NCBI RefSeq assembly: GCF_017991995.1
Contig: NZ_JAGOPN010000009.1
Location: 62,001 to 126,000 of the forward strand
From: Pseudacidovorax sp.
GTDB taxonomy: Bacteria > Pseudomonadota > Gammaproteobacteria > Burkholderiales > Burkholderiaceae_C
Direction: 5' to 3'
DNA: 64,000 nucleotides
Part shown: piece by piece, positions 18,500 through 27,979 of the stretch
Layout of the letters: each line of letters opens with the position of its first letter
Position numbering within the stretch: the first letter of the stretch is position 1
The notes under the pieces: generated by a model
What the model was told of the DNA's origin: nothing
Database searches by the model: none
What the model saw: the letters and a program-made list of their open reading frames with translations, nothing else
Made by a program: the position numbers and the translations under genes

Positions 18500-19714
18500 A
18501 TGTCTTCAAACCGTTCTGACGCCGAGTCCCTGACGCAGCGCTTTCGCCCCCTCTTCCAGCAAATCGCCGAGGCCGCGCCGCAGCGCGAACATGAGCGCAG
18601 GCTGGCGCACGACGCCATCGATGCGCTCAGGCAGGCCGGCTTCGGCGCCCTGCGCGTGCCGCGTGCCCACGGCGGCCTGGGCGCCACGCCCGAGCAGCTG
18701 TTCGACCTGCTCATCGAATTGGCCGAGGCCGACTCGAATCTGCCGCAGGCACTGCGCGCGCACTTCGGCTTCGTCGAACGGCTGCAGGCCGAGATCGATG
18801 CCGAGCGGCGCGTGCCCTGGCTGCGACGCGTGGCCGACGGCGCCCTCTTCGGCAATGCCACCACCGAAGCCGGCGAGGGCACGCTGGGCCGGCTGCAGAC
18901 CCGGCTGTTCCGCGAGAACGGACGCTGGCTGCTCGAAGGCGAGAAGTTCTACAGCACCGGCACGCTCTACGCCGACTGGGTCAGCGTGACGGCGCAGCGC
19001 GAGGGCAACGAACCCGGCGCGTCCCGCACGCTGGCCGTGGTGCGCACCGACGCGGCGGGCGTTGAGCGGCTCGACGACTGGCGCGGCTTCGGCCAGCGGC
19101 TGACGGCCTCGGGCACCACACGGCTGCACCGCGTCGAAGTGCCGGAAGAGAACATCCTCGAGTTCCCCGCGCGCGAGGCGACCTCGCTGCCCGCCGTGTT
19201 CCAGCTCTTCCACGTGGCCACGATGGCCGGCATCGCCCGGGCCATCGTGCGCGACGCGACCACCTTCGTGCAGGGCCGCAAGCGCGTCTTCAGCCACGGC
19301 AGCGGCACTGCGCCGCGCGAAGACCCGCTGGTGCAGCAGGTGATCGGCCAGCTCGAAGCCACGGCCTACCTCGCGCAGCTGGGCGTGCAGGACGTGGCGC
19401 GTGCGCTGGGTGACATCGACCGCCTGCGTCAGGCCGGCCAGCCCGTACCTGAGGCCGCGCTGGTGGACGTCGAGTTGCGCGCCACCAAGGCGCAGGTGGT
19501 GACGACCGATGCGGTGCTGCAGGCCGCCACGCGGCTCTTCGATGTCGGCGGTGCCACCGCGCTTCAGGAAGACCGCCGCCTGGACCGCCACTGGCGCAAT
19601 GCGCGCACGCTCGCCTCGCACAACCCGGTGATCTACAAGGCCCGCGTGCTGGGCGACCACACCCTCAACGCCAGCCGGCCCACCTTCTACTGGGCCGTCG
19701 GCACCACGGCCTGA
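18500..19714 (+). CDS. Acyl-CoA-dehydrogenase-like flavin monooxygenase (SfnB/DszC family)
   Basis: The 404-residue flavoprotein has the ACAD-fold layout of SfnB: ALRVPRAHGGLGATPEQLFD, FGNATTEAGEGTLGRLQTRL, GEKFYSTGTLYADWVSV, DDWRGFGQRLTASGTTRL and the C-terminal LDRHWRNARTLASHNP motif (His ~374). SfnB-type proteins belong to sulfone and organosulfur utilisation; the substrate here is unknown. The start at 18500 is used because the in-frame upstream extension overlaps the promoter. It is the first gene of a long operon; a TauD-type dioxygenase starts 9 bp after its stop. Confidence 0.83.
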   Translation: MSSNRSDAESLTQRFRPLFQQIAEAAPQREHERRLAHDAIDALRQAGFGALRVPRAHGGLGATPEQLFDLLIELAEADSNLPQALRAHFGFVERLQAEIDAERRVPWLRRVADGALFGNATTEAGEGTLGRLQTRLFRENGRWLLEGEKFYSTGTLYADWVSVTAQREGNEPGASRTLAVVRTDAAGVERLDDWRGFGQRLTASGTTRLHRVEVPEENILEFPAREATSLPAVFQLFHVATMAGIARAIVRDATTFVQGRKRVFSHGSGTAPREDPLVQQVIGQLEATAYLAQLGVQDVARALGDIDRLRQAGQPVPEAALVDVELRATKAQVVTTDAVLQAATRLFDVGGATALQEDRRLDRHWRNARTLASHNPVIYKARVLGDHTLNASRPTFYWAVGTTA

Positions 19715-19723
19715 ACACGCGCC

Positions 19724-20635
19724 ATGACCAACCTTGCCATCGCCCCCTCACCCGCCCGAACCGCCGCTGCCAGCACCTGGCGGATCACGCCCCTGGATGC
19801 GCCGCTGGGCGCGCGCGTCGAGGGCCTGGACGTGCGCCAGCCCTTGCGCGGCGAGCAGGTGTTCGCGCTCAAGGCTGCCCTGCGCGAGCACCGCATCCTG
19901 CTGCTGCCCGGCCAGTGGCCGGACGACGCGCAATACCTGCGCTTCGCGAGCCATTTCGGCACCGTGTTCGCCCCGCCGCCCAATGCACCGGTGCTGGGCT
20001 CGGACGCGCAGGGCATCCCGCCCGACATCGTGTGGGTCTCCAATGCCGACGAAGGCGGCGTGCTGGGCCATGCCGAGCTCAGCGCCCATGCCGATCACCA
20101 CTGGACGCCGCAACCCTCCTCGGGGTCGATGCTGCACGCGCTGGAAGTGCCCTCCGTGGGCGGCGACACCACCTGGATCGACCTGGTGGCCGCCTACGAG
20201 GCGCTCGACGAGGCCACACGGCGCGAGATCGACGGCCTGCAGCTGATCACCTACAACCCCTTCCTGCGCCGCCTGCATCCGCTGCCCGGCACGGCACGCA
20301 TTCCGCGCTACCGCACGCCCGACATCGAGCCGCTGACGCCATGGGAGGCCCATCCGCTGGTGCGCACCCATCCCGACACCGGCCGGCGGCTGATCTACCT
20401 GGGCGAGAGCACCGAGGTCGAGGTCGTCGGCTGGGGCCCGATCGAGGGCCAGGCGCTGGTGGAGCGGCTGCGCGCGCACATCCTGCAGCCGCGCTTCGCC
20501 TACACCCACCGCTGGCAGCCCGGCGACATCGTGTACTGGGACAACCAGGCCACCCTGCACAGCCGCACCGGCTTCGATGCGGCGCAGCGCCGCCGCCTGC
20601 GCCGCATCAGCCTGGCCGGCAGCCGTCCGTTTTGA
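19724..20635 (+). CDS. TauD/TfdA-family Fe(II)/2-oxoglutarate dioxygenase
   Basis: The 303-residue cytosolic oxygenase shows the 2-His-1-carboxylate facial triad: H122-A-D124 in LSAHADHHW and the distal H279 in WDNQATLHSRTGF, with Arg residues at 290-294 placed to bind 2-oxoglutarate. The family hydroxylates sulfonates or sulfate esters next to the sulfur group so that sulfite or sulfate is lost. The segment AHADHHW is richer in His than the usual WHTD motif, so substrate may differ from taurine. It is cotranscribed with a SfnB-like flavoprotein (9 bp upstream) and an LLM oxygenase (198 bp downstream, with a dispersed repeat between). Confidence 0.85.
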   Translation: MTNLAIAPSPARTAAASTWRITPLDAPLGARVEGLDVRQPLRGEQVFALKAALREHRILLLPGQWPDDAQYLRFASHFGTVFAPPPNAPVLGSDAQGIPPDIVWVSNADEGGVLGHAELSAHADHHWTPQPSSGSMLHALEVPSVGGDTTWIDLVAAYEALDEATRREIDGLQLITYNPFLRRLHPLPGTARIPRYRTPDIEPLTPWEAHPLVRTHPDTGRRLIYLGESTEVEVVGWGPIEGQALVERLRAHILQPRFAYTHRWQPGDIVYWDNQATLHSRTGFDAAQRRRLRRISLAGSRPF

Positions 20636-20642
20636 AGTGAAA

Positions 20643-20771
20643 CACCCCCCATGCCGCTTCGCGGCTCCCCCCTCTCTGACGCCTGCGGCTTGGAGGGGGG
20701 CGCACCCCCCGGCCCGGCAAAGCCGGTTCCGCGGGTGCACTGGCGTGGCCTGCTCCGCGGCCATTCGATCC
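20643..20771 (+). repeat. Dispersed intergenic repeat, copy 1
   Basis: About 129 bp, beginning CACCCCCCATGCCGCTTCGC and ending GCGGCCATTCGATCC, occur again at 31957-32086. Inside, a C-run/CTC arm pairs with GAGGGGGG across an 18-nt loop, and GGCAAAGCC forms a second small dyad. It starts 7 bp after the dioxygenase stop, in mid-operon, and has no coding potential. Confidence 0.75.
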
Positions 20772-20833
20772 GTGTTGCCGCTTCGGTTTCATGCCACGCA
20801 GGTGCCGCAGCGGCGTTCTGAAAAACTGACATC

Positions 20834-22249
20834 GTGAGTGATTCCCCGCCAACGCACGAGCCCCGGCAGCAGCACCTGCAGATCAACGCCTTCGAGATGA
20901 ATGCCGTGGGCCACCTGGCCCACGGCCTGTGGCGCCATCCGCGCGACCAGGCCCGCCGGCACAACGACGTCCACTACTGGCAGCAGCTGGCGCGCACGCT
21001 GGAGGAATGCCTGTTCGACGGCCTGTTCCTGGCCGACGTGACCGGCGTGTACGACGTGTTCGGCGGCAGCGCCGACGCGGCCGTTCGGCATGCGGTCCAG
21101 GTGCCGGTGGGCGATCCGGCGGTGCTGCTGCCGGCCATGGCCGCCGTCACGCGGCACCTGGGCTTCGGCCTCACCGTCAACCTGAGCGAGGAGCAGCCCC
21201 ACCTGTTCGCGCGGCGCATGTCGACGCTGGACCACCTGTGCGGCGGCCGGCTGGGCTGGAACATCGTCACCGGCTTCCTGGACAGCGCGGCACGCGCCAC
21301 GGGCGCCGCGGCGCAGACCGGCCACGACGAGCGCTACGACCGCGCCGAGGACTTCATGGCGGCCGTCTATCAGCTGTGGGAGGCCGGCTGGGATGATGGC
21401 GCCGTACTCGCCGACGCCGCGCACGGTGTCTATGCCGATCCCGCACGGGTACACCGCATCCGCCATGACGGGCCCTACTACCGCGTCGATGCGCTGCACC
21501 TGAGCGCGCCTTCGCCGCAGCGCACGCCGGTGCTGTTCCAGGCCGGCGCCTCGGCCCGCGGCATGGACTTCGCGGCCCGGCATGCCGAGGCCATCTTCAT
21601 CCCCAACCTGGGCCTGCAGGCCACCGCCGCGCTGGTGCGCCGGCTGCGCGAACGGCTGTCGGCCGCAGGCCGGGCCGAGGCCCGGGTGCGCATCCTCACC
21701 ACGGCGCAGGTCGTGGTGGCGGCCACCGAGCGCGAGGCGCATGCCCGCCTGGAGGAATACGCCCGCCATGCCCAGCCCGAGGCGGCCCTGGTGCAGCTGG
21801 CCAGCGCCACCGGCATCGACTTCGCCCGCTACGGCCCGGACGAGCCCATCGCCACCGAAGGCACGGCCGGCAACGGCATCCGCTCGATCCAGGAAGGGCT
21901 GGCACGCGGCGGCCCGCCCACCGTGCGCGGACTGCTGCAGGGCATGCGCCTGGGCGGCAACTTCACGCCCACCGTGGGCAGTGGTGCGCAGGTGGCGCAG
22001 GCGCTGATCGACTTTGCAGACGCTACCGGCGTCGACGGCTTCAACCTGGCACGCACCGTGACGCCCGAGTGCTTCGAGGACTTCGCCCGCTGGGTGGTGC
22101 CCGAGCTGCAGGCCCGCGGGCGCTTCAAGACCGCCCATGCCCCGGGCACGCTGCGCGCGCGGCTGCGCGGCGACGGCCGGGACCATCTTCCTGCCGGCCA
22201 CCCCGGCGCCGCGTGGCGCCGCACCGCCCCACCCACGACCCAGGCCTGA
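20834..22249 (+). CDS. LLM-class FMN-dependent monooxygenase (NtaA/DmoA family)
   Basis: The 471-residue TIM-barrel flavoenzyme starts with GTG at 20834. It shows LQINAFEMNAVGHLAHGLWR, EEQPHLFARRMSTLDHLCGG followed by RLGWNIVTGFL, RYDRAEDFMAAVYQLWEAGW, TPVLFQAGASARGMDFAARH and a late GSGAQVAQALIDFADATGVD. It resembles NtaA and dimethylsulfide or sulfone monooxygenases, which need FMNH2 from a separate reductase. The next flavoprotein gene starts 3 bp after its stop, so it shares the operon driven from 18348. The exact C-S or C-N substrate is unknown. Confidence 0.85.
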   Translation: MSDSPPTHEPRQQHLQINAFEMNAVGHLAHGLWRHPRDQARRHNDVHYWQQLARTLEECLFDGLFLADVTGVYDVFGGSADAAVRHAVQVPVGDPAVLLPAMAAVTRHLGFGLTVNLSEEQPHLFARRMSTLDHLCGGRLGWNIVTGFLDSAARATGAAAQTGHDERYDRAEDFMAAVYQLWEAGWDDGAVLADAAHGVYADPARVHRIRHDGPYYRVDALHLSAPSPQRTPVLFQAGASARGMDFAARHAEAIFIPNLGLQATAALVRRLRERLSAAGRAEARVRILTTAQVVVAATEREAHARLEEYARHAQPEAALVQLASATGIDFARYGPDEPIATEGTAGNGIRSIQEGLARGGPPTVRGLLQGMRLGGNFTPTVGSGAQVAQALIDFADATGVDGFNLARTVTPECFEDFARWVVPELQARGRFKTAHAPGTLRARLRGDGRDHLPAGHPGAAWRRTAPPTTQA

Positions 22250-22252
22250 CCG

Positions 22253-23470
22253 ATGAGCGCCGTACCGACCGACCTTCCGTCCTCCACCACCTCCACCGAC
22301 CGCATCCGCGACGACGCGCATGCCCTGGAGGTGGCCCGTGCCCTGGCCACCGAGTTCGCGGCCGGCGCCGCCGCGCGCGACCGCGAGCGCCGCCTGCCCG
22401 TGCAGGAGGTCGAGCGCTACTCGCGCAGCGGCCTCTGGGGCCTGACCGTGCCGCGCGCGTTCGGCGGGCCGGACGTCTCGCACGCCACGCTGTCGGAGGT
22501 CACGGCCCTGATCGCCCAAGCCGACCCCTCGCTCGCCCAGATCCCGCAGAACCACCACTGCCTGGTGGATGCGCTGCGGCTCATCGGCTCGCCCGAGCAG
22601 CAGCGCTTCTTCTATGCCGAGGTGCTGGCCGGCCGGCGCTTCGGCAATGCCGTGTCCGAGCTGGGCACGCCCAACGCCAAGACGGTGACCACCCGCCTGT
22701 CGCGCACGCCACGCGGGTTGCGCCTGAACGGGCGCAAGGCCTATGCGACGGGCGCGCTGTTCGCCCACTGGGTGCCCGTGGCCGCCGTCGACGACGGCGG
22801 CCGGGCGGTGCTGGTCTACGTGGAACGCGATGCGCCCGGACTGGCCGTGGTGGACGACTGGGAGGGCTTCGGCCAGCGCACCACCGCCAGCGGCACCGTG
22901 GTGGCCGAGGACGTGGAGGTGACCACGCTGCAGGTGCTGCCGCGCCACCGCCTGTTCGAGCCGCCCACCATCCACGGCGCCTTCGCTCAGCTGCTGCATT
23001 CGGCCATCGACCTGGGCATCGCCCGCGCCGCGCTGGCCGAGCTGCGCCAGTGGCTGCGCGAGCGCACCCGCCCCTGGGCCGACAGCGGCGTGGACCATGC
23101 CGCGCGCGATCCGCTCACCCTGGCCCGCGTGGGCGAGCTGGTGATCCGCCTGCACGCTGCCGAGGCCCTGCAGACGCGCGCCGCCGGCTTTCTGGACGCG
23201 GCGCGCGACCGGCCAGGCCCCGAGGCGGTGACGGCGGCCTCCATCGCCAATGCGGAGGCCAAGGTGCTGACCACGCAACTGAGCCTGGATGCGGCCAGCA
23301 GCCTGATCGAGCTGGCCGGCACGCAGTCCACGCTGGAGCGGCACAACCTCGACCGCCACTGGCGCAACGCCCGCACGCACACCGTGCACGACCCCCTGCG
23401 CTGGAAGTTCCACGCCATCGGCGACCACTGGCTCAACGGCACCGCGCCGCGACGCCATGCCTCCCTGTAA
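22253..23470 (+). CDS. Acyl-CoA-dehydrogenase-like flavin monooxygenase (SfnB/DszC family)
   Basis: The 405-residue protein carries LWGLTVPRAFGGPDVSHATL, QNHHCLVDALRLIGSPEQQR, FGNAVSELGTPNAKTVTTRL, DDWEGFGQRTTASGTVV and the C-terminal LDRHWRNARTHTVHDP motif (His ~379). Of the five paralogues here this one looks closest to textbook SfnB. Predicted cytosolic flavin-dependent oxygenation of an organosulfur compound. It follows the LLM gene by 3 bp and precedes the peptide-type ABC importer by 12 bp, linking import and oxidation in one operon. Confidence 0.84.
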   Translation: MSAVPTDLPSSTTSTDRIRDDAHALEVARALATEFAAGAAARDRERRLPVQEVERYSRSGLWGLTVPRAFGGPDVSHATLSEVTALIAQADPSLAQIPQNHHCLVDALRLIGSPEQQRFFYAEVLAGRRFGNAVSELGTPNAKTVTTRLSRTPRGLRLNGRKAYATGALFAHWVPVAAVDDGGRAVLVYVERDAPGLAVVDDWEGFGQRTTASGTVVAEDVEVTTLQVLPRHRLFEPPTIHGAFAQLLHSAIDLGIARAALAELRQWLRERTRPWADSGVDHAARDPLTLARVGELVIRLHAAEALQTRAAGFLDAARDRPGPEAVTAASIANAEAKVLTTQLSLDAASSLIELAGTQSTLERHNLDRHWRNARTHTVHDPLRWKFHAIGDHWLNGTAPRRHASL

Positions 23471-23482
23471 GGACAGCTCACC

Positions 23483-25093
23483 ATGCAACGACGACATCTC
23501 TTCCAGGCCGGCGCCGCTGCCGGCCTGCTGGGCGGCCTGCCCGGCATGCTGCCCACGGCCGGTGCGCAGGCGCGCAAGGACGCCCTGCGCGTGCTGGCCG
23601 AAGGCGCGCCCAACTCGCGCGACCCGCACGGCGAGGGCGTGAGCCGCGAGTCGCTGGGCGTGTTCACCAATGTCTACGACCGCCTGATCGCCTTCGAGCG
23701 CCAGCCGCTGCCGGGCGGCATCTTCCGCTACGACTATTCGCGCTTCCAGGGCGAGCTGGCCGAGCGCTTCGAGGCCACCGAGGGCGGCCGCGTGCTGACC
23801 TTCCACCTGCGCCGCGACGCGACCTTCCACGAAGGCCGGCCGGTGACGGCGGCCGACGTCAAGTGGTCGCTCGACCGGGGGGTGTCGCTGCCGGCCTCGA
23901 AGCGGCAGCTGGCCACCGGCTCGCTCACCGATCCCGCGCAGTTCGTGGTGGTGGATCCGCACACGCTGCGCATCACGCTGCCGCGCGCCGACCGCTACAC
24001 CCTGCCCAACCTGGCCCTCACCTTCGCCTCGATCCTCGATGCCGAACTGGTCAAGCGCCATGCCACCGAGCAGGACCCCTGGGGCGCGCAATGGGTGCGC
24101 AACAACGCGGCCGGCGGCGGGGCCTACCAGATCGAATCGTGGACGCCGGGCCAGCAGGTGGTCTACACCCGCTTCGACGCCTGGAAGAGCGGCCCGCTGC
24201 CCGCGCTGCGACGCGCGGTGTTCCAGACCGTGCCCTCGCCCGCCACCCGCGCCGCGGCGCTGCAGCGGGGCGATGCCGACGTGGCCCTGCAGCTGCCCCC
24301 GCGCGAGATCGATGCGCTGGCCGAGCGCAAGACGCTGCAGGTGCATTCCGTGCCGGTGACCAACGCCTTCCGCTTCGTGGCCTTCAACACGCGCACCAAA
24401 CCCTTCGACGACGTGCGGGTGCGCCAGGCCATCGCCTATGCCCTGCCCTACACCAGCCTGTTCCGGGGCGCGAGCCTGGGCCATGGCCAGCCGCTGTTCG
24501 GTGCGGCCTCGGCGACGCCGTCGCGCAGCACCTTCCCGCAGCCCTATCCCTACGAGACGCAGCTGCAGAAGGCGCGCGAGCTGCTGGCCCAGGCCGGACA
24601 TCCCGAGGGCTTCGAGACCCGCTTCAGCTTCAACGTGGGCGACGCCACCATCGGCGAGCCGGCGGCGCTGCTGATCCAGGAGTCGCTGGCGCGCATCGGC
24701 GTTCGCGTGACCATCGACAAGGTGGCCGGCGCCCAGTGGGGCACGCTGCAGACCGAGCGGCGGCTGCCCTTCTACATCGACAGCTCCAGCGCCTGGTTCA
24801 ACGACCCCGACTACTTCTTCCGCATCTTCTTCCAGGGCGACTGGCGCTGGAACTTCGGCGCCTACGACAACCCCGAGCTGAATGCCCTGGTCGAGGCCGC
24901 CCGCTGGGAAAGCGACAAGGCCCGCTACGACGCATCGATCCGCCGTGCCATCGCCATCGCCTTCCGCGACGTGCCGCTGGTGCCGCTGTGGCTGCCTTCC
25001 TTCGACATCGCCCTGCAGCCGGACGTGGCCGGCTTCACCTACTACATCCACGGCCAGGTGGACTTCCGCCCTCTGGCGCGCACGGCCGCATGA
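23483..25093 (+). CDS. Peptide/nickel-type ABC transporter substrate-binding protein (SBP_bac_5)
   Basis: The 536-residue exported protein has a Tat-like leader (QRRHLFQAGAAAGLLGGLPG) ending near TAGAQA. SBP_bac_5 features include YDRLIAFERQPLPGG, LTFHLRRDATFHEGRPVTAA followed by DVKWSLDR, FNTRTKPFDDVRVRQAIAYA and WFNDPDYFFRIFFQGDW. It should bind the solute imported by the next four gene products. Given the oxygenase genes upstream, the ligand may be an organosulfur compound or glutathione-like peptide rather than a simple dipeptide (inference). Its stop overlaps the first permease (ATGA). Confidence 0.87.
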   Translation: MQRRHLFQAGAAAGLLGGLPGMLPTAGAQARKDALRVLAEGAPNSRDPHGEGVSRESLGVFTNVYDRLIAFERQPLPGGIFRYDYSRFQGELAERFEATEGGRVLTFHLRRDATFHEGRPVTAADVKWSLDRGVSLPASKRQLATGSLTDPAQFVVVDPHTLRITLPRADRYTLPNLALTFASILDAELVKRHATEQDPWGAQWVRNNAAGGGAYQIESWTPGQQVVYTRFDAWKSGPLPALRRAVFQTVPSPATRAAALQRGDADVALQLPPREIDALAERKTLQVHSVPVTNAFRFVAFNTRTKPFDDVRVRQAIAYALPYTSLFRGASLGHGQPLFGAASATPSRSTFPQPYPYETQLQKARELLAQAGHPEGFETRFSFNVGDATIGEPAALLIQESLARIGVRVTIDKVAGAQWGTLQTERRLPFYIDSSSAWFNDPDYFFRIFFQGDWRWNFGAYDNPELNALVEAARWESDKARYDASIRRAIAIAFRDVPLVPLWLPSFDIALQPDVAGFTYYIHGQVDFRPLARTAA

Positions 25094-26115
25094 GCGGACG
25101 CCGGGGTGCGCTGCTGCTGCGGCGGCTGGCCGCCGCGCCGCCGGTGCTGCTGGCCGCGGCGGTCTTCACCTTCCTGCTGATGCGCTGGCTGCCGGGCGAC
25201 CCCGCCGCGGTGCTGGCCTCCGGACAGGCGACACCGCAGGAGCTGGCGGCGCTGCGCACCCAGCTGGGCCTGGACCGGCCGCTGGCCGAGCAGCTGCTGC
25301 ACTACCTGGCGGACCTGGCGCGGGGCGACTGGGGCCAGTCGCTGCTGACGGGGCAGCCGGTGCTGTCGGACCTGCTGGCGCGCCTGCCCGCCACGCTGGA
25401 GCTGACGGGCTTCGCCTTCGCCATCACCGTCGTCTTCGGCCTGCCCCTGGGCGTGGCCGCGGCGCTGCGGCCGCAGGGCTGGCCCGACCGGCTGTGCCGC
25501 TGGGTCACCACGGCCGGCGGATGCGCCCCCACCTTCGTCGTCGGCCTGCTGCTGATCCAGCTGTTCTACGTGCTGGCGGGATGGGCAGCCGAGCCCATCG
25601 GCCGCATCGACCCCGCCCTGGAGCTGCCGCCGCTGCGCAGCGGGCTGCTGCTGGTCGACGCGGCTTTGGCGGGCGACGCGGCGGCCTGGCGCTCGGCCCT
25701 GGGGCATCTGCTGCTGCCGGGCGTGTCGATGGCGCTGTTCTCGCTGGCCCCGCTGGCCCGCATCACGCGCTCGGCCATGCTCACGGCCCTGGCCAGCGAC
25801 TATCTGCGCAGCGCCCGGGCGCTGGGCCTGCCCGCGCGGCAGGTGGTGCTGGACTATGCGCTGCGCGGTGCGCTGCTGCCGGTGCTCACCACGCTGGGCA
25901 TGGTGTTCTCGTACATGCTGGGTGCCAACGTGGTGGTGGAGAAGCTCTTCGCCTGGCCCGGCATCGGCAGCTACGCCCTGGACGCCCTCATGGCCGCCGA
26001 CCGCGCACCGCTGCAGGGCTTCGTGCTGCTGGTCGCGCTGCTGTTCACCGCGGTGAACCTGGCGGTCGATCTGCTGGCCCTGGCCGTCGACCCGCGCGCA
26101 CGGGGGCTGGCATGA
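25090..26115 (+). CDS. DppB-type ABC transporter permease
   Basis: The 341-residue inner-membrane protein follows the DppB/OppB pattern: N-terminal helix ending LLMRWLPGDPAAVL, LGLDRPLAEQLLHYLADLAR, about six membrane segments, the coupling loop SDYLRSARALGLPARQVVLD and the late ANVVVEKLFAWPGIGSYALD. It overlaps the binding protein upstream and the DppC-type permease downstream by 4 bp each. Together the two permeases form the import channel. Confidence 0.9.
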   Translation: MSGRRGALLLRRLAAAPPVLLAAAVFTFLLMRWLPGDPAAVLASGQATPQELAALRTQLGLDRPLAEQLLHYLADLARGDWGQSLLTGQPVLSDLLARLPATLELTGFAFAITVVFGLPLGVAAALRPQGWPDRLCRWVTTAGGCAPTFVVGLLLIQLFYVLAGWAAEPIGRIDPALELPPLRSGLLLVDAALAGDAAAWRSALGHLLLPGVSMALFSLAPLARITRSAMLTALASDYLRSARALGLPARQVVLDYALRGALLPVLTTLGMVFSYMLGANVVVEKLFAWPGIGSYALDALMAADRAPLQGFVLLVALLFTAVNLAVDLLALAVDPRARGLA

Positions 26116-26960
26116 ACACCCGCACCGGCAGCATCGGGCCGGGCATCCGTCTGCGCCTTCGTCTGCCACCTGCGCCGCTGCTGCCGTTGATCCTGCTGCT
26201 GGCCGTGGCGGCGCTGGGGCCGGCGCTGCTGCCCCACGACCCCCTGGCCACCGACGTGGCCCGGGCCCTGGCGCCGCCCTCGGCGTCGCACTGGTTCGGC
26301 ACCGACGCGCTGGGCCGCGACGTCTTCAGCCGGGTGGTCGTGGCCGCGCGGCTGGACCTGGGCATCGCCGCTGCGGCCGTGGCGCTCTCGGCCACGGCGG
26401 GGTCGCTGCTCGGCTCGGTCTGCGGCTACGCGGGCGGCGCGCTCGACCGCTGGGTCGGCCGGGTGGTGGACGTGCTCATGGCCTTCCCGCTCTTCGTCGT
26501 CGCCATGGCACTGGTGGCGGTGCTCGGCAACTCGGTGGGCAGCGTGGTGTGGGCCACGGCGCTCATCAACCTGCCCTTCTACATCCGCCTCGCCCGGGGC
26601 GAAGTGGCCATCCGCCGGCACGCCCCCTATGTGCAGGCGGCGCAACTGGCGGGCGCCGGGCCCGCGGCGCTGCTGCTGCGCGTGCTGCTGCCCAATGCGC
26701 TGCCGGTGCTGGCGGTGCAGGCCTCCATCAACCTGGGCTGGGCCATGCTCAACGGCGCGGGCCTGTCCTTCCTGGGCCTGGGCGTGCGTCCGCCCACGGC
26801 CGAATGGGGCGTGCTGGTCAACGAAGGGGCGCAGCACATCCTGGGCGGGCAATGGTGGGTGGCGCTGTTTCCGGGGCTGGCGCTGTTCGGCGCCGTGTAT
26901 GCCTTCACCCTGGCCGGCGACGCCCTGCGCGACCGGCTCGATCCACGTCGTCGGGCATGA
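26112..26960 (+). CDS. DppC-type ABC transporter permease
   Basis: The 282-residue partner permease has a typical DppC N terminus with HWFGTDALGRDVFSRVVVAA, about six hydrophobic segments, the coupling loop APYVQAAQLAGAGPAALLLR and GAGLSFLGLGVRPPTAEWG near the C terminus. ATGA overlaps at both ends bind it to the DppB-type gene and the first ATPase gene. Confidence 0.9.
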   Translation: MNTRTGSIGPGIRLRLRLPPAPLLPLILLLAVAALGPALLPHDPLATDVARALAPPSASHWFGTDALGRDVFSRVVVAARLDLGIAAAAVALSATAGSLLGSVCGYAGGALDRWVGRVVDVLMAFPLFVVAMALVAVLGNSVGSVVWATALINLPFYIRLARGEVAIRRHAPYVQAAQLAGAGPAALLLRVLLPNALPVLAVQASINLGWAMLNGAGLSFLGLGVRPPTAEWGVLVNEGAQHILGGQWWVALFPGLALFGAVYAFTLAGDALRDRLDPRRRA

Positions 26961-27979
26961 GCAGTTCGGCCTCTCCCTTGCCCACGGCGGCTGGGTCAGC
27001 GGGTGCGACTACCGCGCCGCTGCTGGACGTCGACGGCCTCAACGTGGAGTTCCGGCGCCGCGGCGCGCCGCCGGTGAAGGTGCTCGACGGCCTGAGCCTG
27101 CAGCTGCAGGCGGGCGAATCGGTGGCGCTGGTGGGCGAGTCCGGCTCGGGCAAGTCGGTGGCCGCGCTGGCGCTGCTCGGCCTGCTGCCGCCCACGGCCC
27201 ACATCGACGCCGGCAGCCTGCGCCTGGACGGGCGGGAACTGCGCGGCGCGCCGGCCGCGCAGTGGCAGGCCCTGCGCGGCAGCAGCCTGTCCATGATCTT
27301 CCAGAACCCGCGCCGCGCCCTGCACCCGCTGCTGCCGGTGGGCCGCCAGCTGGAGCATGCGCTGCAGGCCCGCCGTGCCCGCCCCGCGGCGCAGGCGCGG
27401 CGCGATGCCCTGGCCCTGCTGGCGCAGGTCGGCATCGCCGATGCAGAGCAGCGCTGGCGCGCCCTGCCGGGTGAACTCTCGGGCGGCCTGTGCCAGCGGG
27501 TGATGATCGCGCTGGCCCTCAGCGGCGAGCCGCGGCTGCTGGTGGCCGACGAGCCCACCACCGGCCTGGACGTGCGCACGCAGGCCGGCGTGATGGACCT
27601 GCTGGGCCGCCTCGTGCGCGAACGTGGCATGGCGCTGCTGCTCATCACGCACGACCTGGCCCTGGCGGCCTCGCGCTGCGACCGCATCGCCGTCCTGCAT
27701 GCCGGCCAGCTGCTGGAAGACGCGCCGGTGCCACGGCTGCTGGCGGCCGCCGCCCACCCCTACACCCGGCACCTCATCGCCGCCACCCCGCGGCCTGGCG
27801 TGACCCTGGCCGGGCTGCAGGCGGTGCCCGGCCGCGTGCCGGACCTGGACCGCGCCGACCTGCCCGCCTGCCGCTTCGCCGACCGCTGCGAGCGGCGCCT
27901 GGCGCAGCGCTGCGATGCCCGGCCGCCGCTCGCGCTGCGCGGGGACGAGCAGCGCGTGGCCTGCTGGAACCCATGCTGA
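26957..27979 (+). CDS. DppD-type ABC transporter ATP-binding protein
   Basis: The 340-residue ATPase shows Walker A GESGSGKS, FQNPRRALHPLLPVGRQ (Q-loop), signature ELSGGLCQRVMIALAL, Walker B LLVADEPTTGLD and switch [12 protein letters not shown], followed by the oligopeptide-ABC C-terminal region with CRFADRCERRLAQRC, whose cysteines can hold an iron-sulfur cluster in DppD-like proteins. Signature glutamine is replaced (LSGGLCQ rather than LSGGMRQ/LSGGQRQ). It overlaps the second ATPase by 7 bp. Confidence 0.88.
   Translation: MSSSASPLPTAAGSAGATTAPLLDVDGLNVEFRRRGAPPVKVLDGLSLQLQAGESVALVGESGSGKSVAALALLGLLPPTAHIDAGSLRLDGRELRGAPAAQWQALRGSSLSMIFQNPRRALHPLLPVGRQLEHALQARRARPAAQARRDALALLAQVGIADAEQRWRALPGELSGGLCQRVMIALALSGEPRLLVADEPTTGLDVRTQAGVMDLLGRLVRERGMALLLITHDLALAASRCDRIAVLHAGQLLEDAPVPRLLAAAAHPYTRHLIAATPRPGVTLAGLQAVPGRVPDLDRADLPACRFADRCERRLAQRCDARPPLALRGDEQRVACWNPC

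Noticed and set aside
20789-25051. A 1420-codon open frame on the minus strand
   Set aside because: It is antisense to four well-supported genes and has Arg/Gly/His/Gln-rich shadow composition with no recognisable domain; GC-rich DNA makes such frames common.
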